Of a stretch of DNA of 64,000 bases, positions 62,572 through 64,000 are shown piece after piece. Numbering within the stretch: position 1 is the stretch's first letter; each line of letters opens with the position of its first letter. The translations under genes and the position numbers were made by a program. Under the pieces are notes generated by a model, which was not told the origin of the DNA, did not search any database, and saw only the letters and a program-made list of their open reading frames with translations. This stretch comes from Acidobacteriaceae bacterium (GTDB taxonomy: Bacteria; Acidobacteriota; Terriglobia; Terriglobales; Acidobacteriaceae): assembly GCA_025462885.1 (NCBI GenBank), contig JAOAPN010000004.1:558001-622000 (forward strand), written 5' to 3'.

Positions 62572-64000
62572 GTGCGCCCTATTGCCTTCGTGACCACCCT
62601 CTGCGTGTCGATCGCTCTCATCGGCTGCAATGCCAAGACCCCTGCGAACAAAACCAATGCCTCGGCTCCTAAGCTGGGTATCCGCCCGCACGGGGACGAA
62701 ACGATCAACTTCGATCCAGCCAAGACCTCGCCGGAAGCGAAAAAGGCATTCGACTATATCGACACCCATATCGATGAGCACGTCGCCAATCTCCAGACCT
62801 GGGTCCGCCAGCCCAGCATCTCCAACTCCGGTGAAGGGATTCCCGAGAGCGCCGAGATGGTCAAAGGCTTCTTCGACAAATTCGGCTGCCAGCAGACTCG
62901 TGTCTACGACGTCGGCATCACCGAGTACGGCACCCCCGGCAATCCCGTCGTCTACGCCAAGTGCGACTTCGGAGCCCCCAAAACCCTCGTCTTCTACTGG
63001 ATGTACGACACCATGCCCGTCACCCAGCCCGAGGGATGGGTGGTGCCACCGTTTGAAGGCCGACTCGTGTCCGGCGATCAGGCCTCCGTGCCCGGTGCCG
63101 CCAAGGTCATGGTCGCTCGCGGATCCGTCAACACCAAGGGCAGCCAGATGGTCACGCTCAACGCTCTCACTGCACTCAAAGAGACCATGGGTGGCAAGCT
63201 CCCCGTCAACATCATCTTCGTCGCCGAAGGCGATGAAGAGCGTATGTCCATCGGCCTGCGCCAGTTCATGAAGCAGCACTCCGACCTCTTCAAAGATGCA
63301 GACGCCCTCTACTCCGGCGGTCCCTCCGAGGGCTGCGTCTACGTCGAACTCACCACCAGCGGCACCGCATGGGGACGCGGTCCCACCTCCTCTGACATCC
63401 ACGGCATCTGGAAGCGCACCGTCGACAGCCCCGCCTGGCGTCATATCGAAATGCTTGGCAGCCTGATTGAGAAGGGCGGCAACGCTCCGAAGATCAAAGG
63501 CTTCTTCGATAACATGGAGCAGCCCACACCCGAGCAGTTGGATCGCCTCAAACTAGCCGGAGCGAAGATGGACCTGAAGACCGCCGCCAAGGCAGTAGGC
63601 GTCGCACGCTTCATCTCCGATGACGCCGCCACCATGCTCCGGATGCTTCAGTACGGCACGTCCTTTAATCTCGACGGCATCTGGGGTGGCAACATGTACG
63701 CCGGCGGCGCAGGCGCGATTCTTCCCAACAAGATCGTCTCCAAGCACAACATCCGCTACGTTCCCAAGATGGACGGACTCGACCTGGTCAAGAAACTCCG
63801 CGCCCAACTCGACGCCAACGGCTACAAGGACGTCGAGGTCAAACTGATCGGCGATGTCCCCTGGTCCCGCGGCTCCAATCCGAAGAACGACATCACCACC
63901 GCCCACAACCAGGCGATGGCGATGATGGGCATCTCGCCCGGCGATTCCATGGCCATGTTCTTCGGCACCGCGCCCAAGGAAGCCACCAAGCCAGACACGA
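62572..64000 (+). CDS. M20-family peptidase-like lipoprotein (3' end outside window)
   Basis: A GTG start at 62572 with AGGAG upstream opens a frame that runs past the window end (over 475 codons). A signal peptide with a lipobox-like ALIGC suggests a lipoprotein. The body follows the M20 amidohydrolase fold: VANLQTWVRQPSISNSGEG, then FYWMYDTMP where most members have a Gly-His-x-Asp metal motif. ARGSVNTKG stands where GRGxxDxKG is expected, and FVAEGDEERMSIG keeps the catalytic Glu pair. At least two usual zinc ligands (His, Asp) therefore appear replaced. The dimerisation/second-metal region SSDIHGIWKRTVDSPAW follows. Activity is uncertain. Confidence 0.8.
   Translation, partial: MRPIAFVTTLCVSIALIGCNAKTPANKTNASAPKLGIRPHGDETINFDPAKTSPEAKKAFDYIDTHIDEHVANLQTWVRQPSISNSGEGIPESAEMVKGFFDKFGCQQTRVYDVGITEYGTPGNPVVYAKCDFGAPKTLVFYWMYDTMPVTQPEGWVVPPFEGRLVSGDQASVPGAAKVMVARGSVNTKGSQMVTLNALTALKETMGGKLPVNIIFVAEGDEERMSIGLRQFMKQHSDLFKDADALYSGGPSEGCVYVELTTSGTAWGRGPTSSDIHGIWKRTVDSPAWRHIEMLGSLIEKGGNAPKIKGFFDNMEQPTPEQLDRLKLAGAKMDLKTAAKAVGVARFISDDAATMLRMLQYGTSFNLDGIWGGNMYAGGAGAILPNKIVSKHNIRYVPKMDGLDLVKKLRAQLDANGYKDVEVKLIGDVPWSRGSNPKNDITTAHNQAMAMMGISPGDSMAMFFGTAPKEATKPDT

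Overview
The window looks like chromosome from an acidobacterium (Acidobacteriota, probably class Terriglobia). The evidence is a TIGR03435-type protein, an Oar-like TonB receptor with an N-terminal carboxypeptidase-regulatory domain, BshA for bacillithiol, a HemQ/chlorite-dismutase-family protein and many large secreted proteins. This assignment rests on gene content and was not tested by a search.

Layout. (1) 1-4.8 kb: the end of a LytS-type sensor kinase, a TIGR03435 protein, and bshA beside a ChbG/YdjC-type deacetylase. (2) 4.8-17.6 kb: a minus-strand operon of three giant genes (1646, 1265 and 1310 aa) of unknown function. The first two products lack signal peptides and look beta-rich. 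The third has a signal peptide, a periplasmic-binding-like region and about ten membrane segments. This is the best candidate for an undescribed system. (3) 18.0-18.3 kb: tRNA-Val(TAC) and tRNA-Asp(GTC). (4) 18.24-47.18 kb: a 28.9-kb integrative island. It is bounded by a perfect 47-bp direct repeat made of the 3' half of tRNA-Asp and begins with a tyrosine integrase and an excisionase-like protein. (5) 47.2-64 kb: core chromosome with an iron/TonB uptake operon, ribokinase, two trans-sulfuration PLP enzymes, hemD, nth, hemQ, a DedA protein, inositol-3-phosphate synthase, a LolA-like/TPR protein and the start of an unusual M20-family lipoprotein.

The island is mainly metabolic. Its left part carries regulators (LysR, MocR), a stress/redox group (cupin, DoxX, NAD(P)-binding oxidoreductase, SugE-type exporter) and decayed genes: a nitrilase fragment, a LysR gene without a clear HTH, and a VirB2-like remnant suggesting lost conjugation genes. 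Its middle is an acid-sugar catabolic module: IclR regulator, Oar-like receptor, secreted sialidase-fold protein, sodium symporter, HpaI-type aldolase, iron alcohol dehydrogenase, KdgT permease, and two sets of the DUF1537 kinase plus PdxA2 dehydrogenase pair. One set is fused into a single protein and the other is two abutting genes. Its right end holds a frameshifted secreted protein and a Fic protein with an AbiEi-like N-terminus, whose promoter carries three 24-bp tandem repeats.

Beyond genes, the clearest non-coding signal is a hairpin element found upstream of both the PepSY gene and the TonB receptor gene at 48.5-52.4 kb. Compensatory changes between the two copies point to a structured RNA read from the minus strand.
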